From positions 1 to 7,358 of the forward strand of contig QHUV01000294.1 of the NCBI GenBank assembly GCA_003222065.1: a DNA stretch of 7,358 nucleotides, written 5' to 3'. Shown here in pieces: positions 5,704 through 7,358 of the stretch. The DNA comes from Gemmatimonadota bacterium (GTDB taxonomy: Bacteria; Gemmatimonadota; Gemmatimonadetes; Gemmatimonadales; Gemmatimonadaceae). Within the stretch, counting starts at the first letter, position 1; every line of letters starts with the position of its first letter. A program made the position numbers and the translations under genes. The notes beneath the pieces are model-generated. The model was not told the origin of the DNA, did not search any database, and saw only the letters and a list, made by a program, of their open reading frames with translations.

Positions 5704-7358
5704 CTAGAATAGCCCCACTTTGCCCTTGACCGATTCGATGAGCTTCGCCGGGTCATAGCCAACACCCTGCTTGAACACGAGCTGCACGTTGCGCACATCG
5801 CCGATGCGAGTTGACGGATCCCCGGACACCATGACGAGGTCGGCCTGCTTGCCTAACGCGATCGATCCCACATGGTCCGCTCGGCCGAGAAAGGTCGCGC
5901 CGTTCAGCGTGCCGATGCGGATCGCCTCGAGTGGCGAAAAACCGCTCTCGACGAGCAGCTCCAGCGCGTGCTGATTCGAGTAGCCGGGGACTACGCCGCC
6001 ACCACCGGTGGGGTCCGTGCCCACGAGCAATAGTCCGCCGGCCCGCGCGAACGCCAGCTCCATCGCTCCCGCCTTCGAGAAGAGTGGTCCGTACGGCGAG
6101 CGTGTGTTCTTCGCGGTCGTCGCGTGACGCTGCTCGAACTGCGCGCGGAGTTGCGGCTCGAGCACATCCAATCCGGGGGGCAGCGCACGGCCGGGGACGA
6201 AGGTCTCGAAGATCGTGAGCGTCGACGTGAGCGCGACGTGGCGCCTAACGAGCTCGGCGATGAGTGAGCGTACGGTCTCGCCGTTCGCATCGACGGCGGC
6301 GAGCGACGTTTGACCAGCGCCCTGACCCGGACACTCGTCAGGCTTTTTGTCACTGACGAAGTCGGTGGACGCGAAGAAGCCATGCTCGAGGTCATCGATC
6401 CCGAGCGTCGCCGCTTCGCGATAGGTCACCGAGCAGAGATGACCCGTGACCTTGAGCCCCCGCTTGTGCGCCTCCTCGATCGCGGCGCCGAGCTCGGCCC
6501 GCGTGATGTGCATGTACGCCTTGAACGACGTCGCGCCGGCGTCGGCCCAGAAATTCACCATGCGCCGCGCGTCGTCAGGTCCCGTGAGCTCGTGCACCTG
6601 ATCGAGGCCGAGCCCAGGACCCTCCAGATAGGGCGCGGTGGCGTCGAGCCAGGGACCCGGCTTCTTTCCGGCTTCGATGTCGCGCTTGATCCCGATGTCA
6701 CCGAAGCCGTTCATGTTGCCGCCGGTACGCATCGACGTCACGCCGCCGGCGAGATAGAGTCGCGTGAAGCTCTCGGCCAGGTTCGCGTAGACGCCAGGGG
6801 CCGTGGGGTAGAAGAGGTGTTCGTGCACCATCACGAGCCCGGGAATCACCGCCTTTCCCGTTAGGTCGACGACCTGCGCTCCGGCTGGTATGGCGACAGA
6901 GCGTGAGTCACCGAGCGCGGCGATGACGCCATCGCGAATGATGAGCGTTTGATCATCGCGGGCCGAAGCACCGGTCCCGTCGATCACGCGGGCATGGGTC
7001 AGCGCGACGACCGGAGTATCGATGGCGACGAATGCCTTGGTTCCGACGGAGAGTGGCGGCCGTTGGGCCCTCGCCGGTGCGGCGAGCAGCGCGAGCAAAG
7101 TAAACGTTGCTGCGAGCGTATCACGTCTTCGCCGCTCGTCCGCTCCGGACCGCAGAGCGAGAAAGAGGAGCACCGCCGCGATGGCGCCGAGCGTGTCCAT
7201 GAGCATGTCCTTTTGCGCGTCCCAGACGTCACCCTGGCTGCCGAGGAAGTTGGCGCCCGCGGCGGAATTCCCGCCGTACGCGGCGTAGAGCCATTCCATC
7301 AGCTCATACGACATCGCGACGAAGGCGATCGCGAACACCGCGAACAAGCACGCAAGCG
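5704..7358 (-). CDS. YjdF (DUF2238)-amidohydrolase fusion, 5' end beyond window
   Basis: The main part is a metal-dependent amidohydrolase of the prolidase/imidazolonepropionase-like type, which hydrolyses amide or C-N bonds at a divalent-metal centre. Numbering from the TTG at 7347, predicted metal ligands are His175 and His177 (VHEHLF), a carboxylated-lysine candidate Lys276 (FKAYM), His303 (TGHLC), His322 (EHGFF) and Asp445 (VGTDPTGGG). The beta-sandwich halves lie at about 112-168 and 490-530 (GSIALGKQADLVMVSGDP). Residues 1-66 instead match the C-terminal end of YjdF membrane proteins (SYELMEWLY, FLGSQGDVWDAQKDML, then a hydrophobic helix). Residues 76-95 (DTLAATFTLLALLAAPARAQ) look like the old signal peptide of a secreted amidohydrolase, but no in-frame ATG or GTG precedes it closely. 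The frame stays open from 7347 to 7358, so the TTG is probably internal and the true start lies upstream. The catalytic domain is probably extracytoplasmic and membrane-tethered. The substrate is unknown. Confidence 0.88.
   Translation of the reverse strand, partial: LACLFAVFAIAFVAMSYELMEWLYAAYGGNSAAGANFLGSQGDVWDAQKDMLMDTLGAIAAVLLFLALRSGADERRRRDTLAATFTLLALLAAPARAQRPPLSVGTKAFVAIDTPVVALTHARVIDGTGASARDDQTLIIRDGVIAALGDSRSVAIPAGAQVVDLTGKAVIPGLVMVHEHLFYPTAPGVYANLAESFTRLYLAGGVTSMRTGGNMNGFGDIGIKRDIEAGKKPGPWLDATAPYLEGPGLGLDQVHELTGPDDARRMVNFWADAGATSFKAYMHITRAELGAAIEEAHKRGLKVTGHLCSVTYREAATLGIDDLEHGFFASTDFVSDKKPDECPGQGAGQTSLAAVDANGETVRSLIAELVRRHVALTSTLTIFETFVPGRALPPGLDVLEPQLRAQFEQRHATTAKNTRSPYGPLFSKAGAMELAFARAGGLLLVGTDPTGGGGVVPGYSNQHALELLVESGFSPLEAIRIGTLNGATFLGRADHVGSIALGKQADLVMVSGDPSTRIGDVRNVQLVFKQGVGYDPAKLIESVKGKVGLF

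Overview
The window is GC-rich DNA of about 65% GC by eye. All recognisable genes lie on the minus strand, so transcription runs from high to low coordinates. The gene set suggests a soil-type bacterium of the Gemmatimonadota, with Acidobacteriota as the alternative. Three things point there. There is an orphan MacB/FtsX permease of the ADOP type paired with a short PadR regulator. There is a Ser/Thr kinase carrying a TolB-like domain plus TPR repeats, whose N-terminal wording is typical of that group. There is also a metal-dependent amidohydrolase of the prolidase/imidazolonepropionase-like type. This placement is inferred from family knowledge and no 16S gene is present.

Layout from the upstream end (high coordinates) to the downstream end. 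(1) 7358-5704: an amidohydrolase whose reading frame is still open at the window edge; its N-terminal part is the C-terminal piece of a YjdF/DUF2238 membrane protein. (2) 5654-3560: a cytoplasmic-looking Ser/Thr kinase-TolB-TPR protein, interrupted near 3870-3893 by an apparent frameshift that splits off its last ~107 residues. (3) 3496-1793: a Tat-exported alpha-galactosidase-like glycoside hydrolase (GH36/GH27 clan), starting just after the kinase gene. (4) 1767-1730: a perfect 10-bp inverted repeat in front of the next operon, a likely PadR operator. (5) 1718-1389: a PadR-family repressor. (6) 1370-1: the first 456 codons of an ADOP permease, cut by the window edge.

Gene spacing is tight: 49 bp between (1) and (2), 9 bp between the kinase reading frame and the longest possible GH frame, 74 bp before PadR, and 18 bp between PadR and the permease. 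PadR and the permease form a clear two-gene operon with their own regulatory site. Genes 1-3 could be co-transcribed but show no obvious shared pathway. No intergenic stretch exceeds 300 bases. I see no tRNA, rRNA, CRISPR array or insertion sequence, and no convincing rho-independent terminator.

The points most worth a second look are an octamer, CGTTAGGC/GCCTAACG, that occurs seven times inside or at the edge of genes and often forces rare codons; the YjdF-amidohydrolase fusion; the inverted repeat before padR; and the kinase frameshift. I did not find a clearly new multi-gene system.
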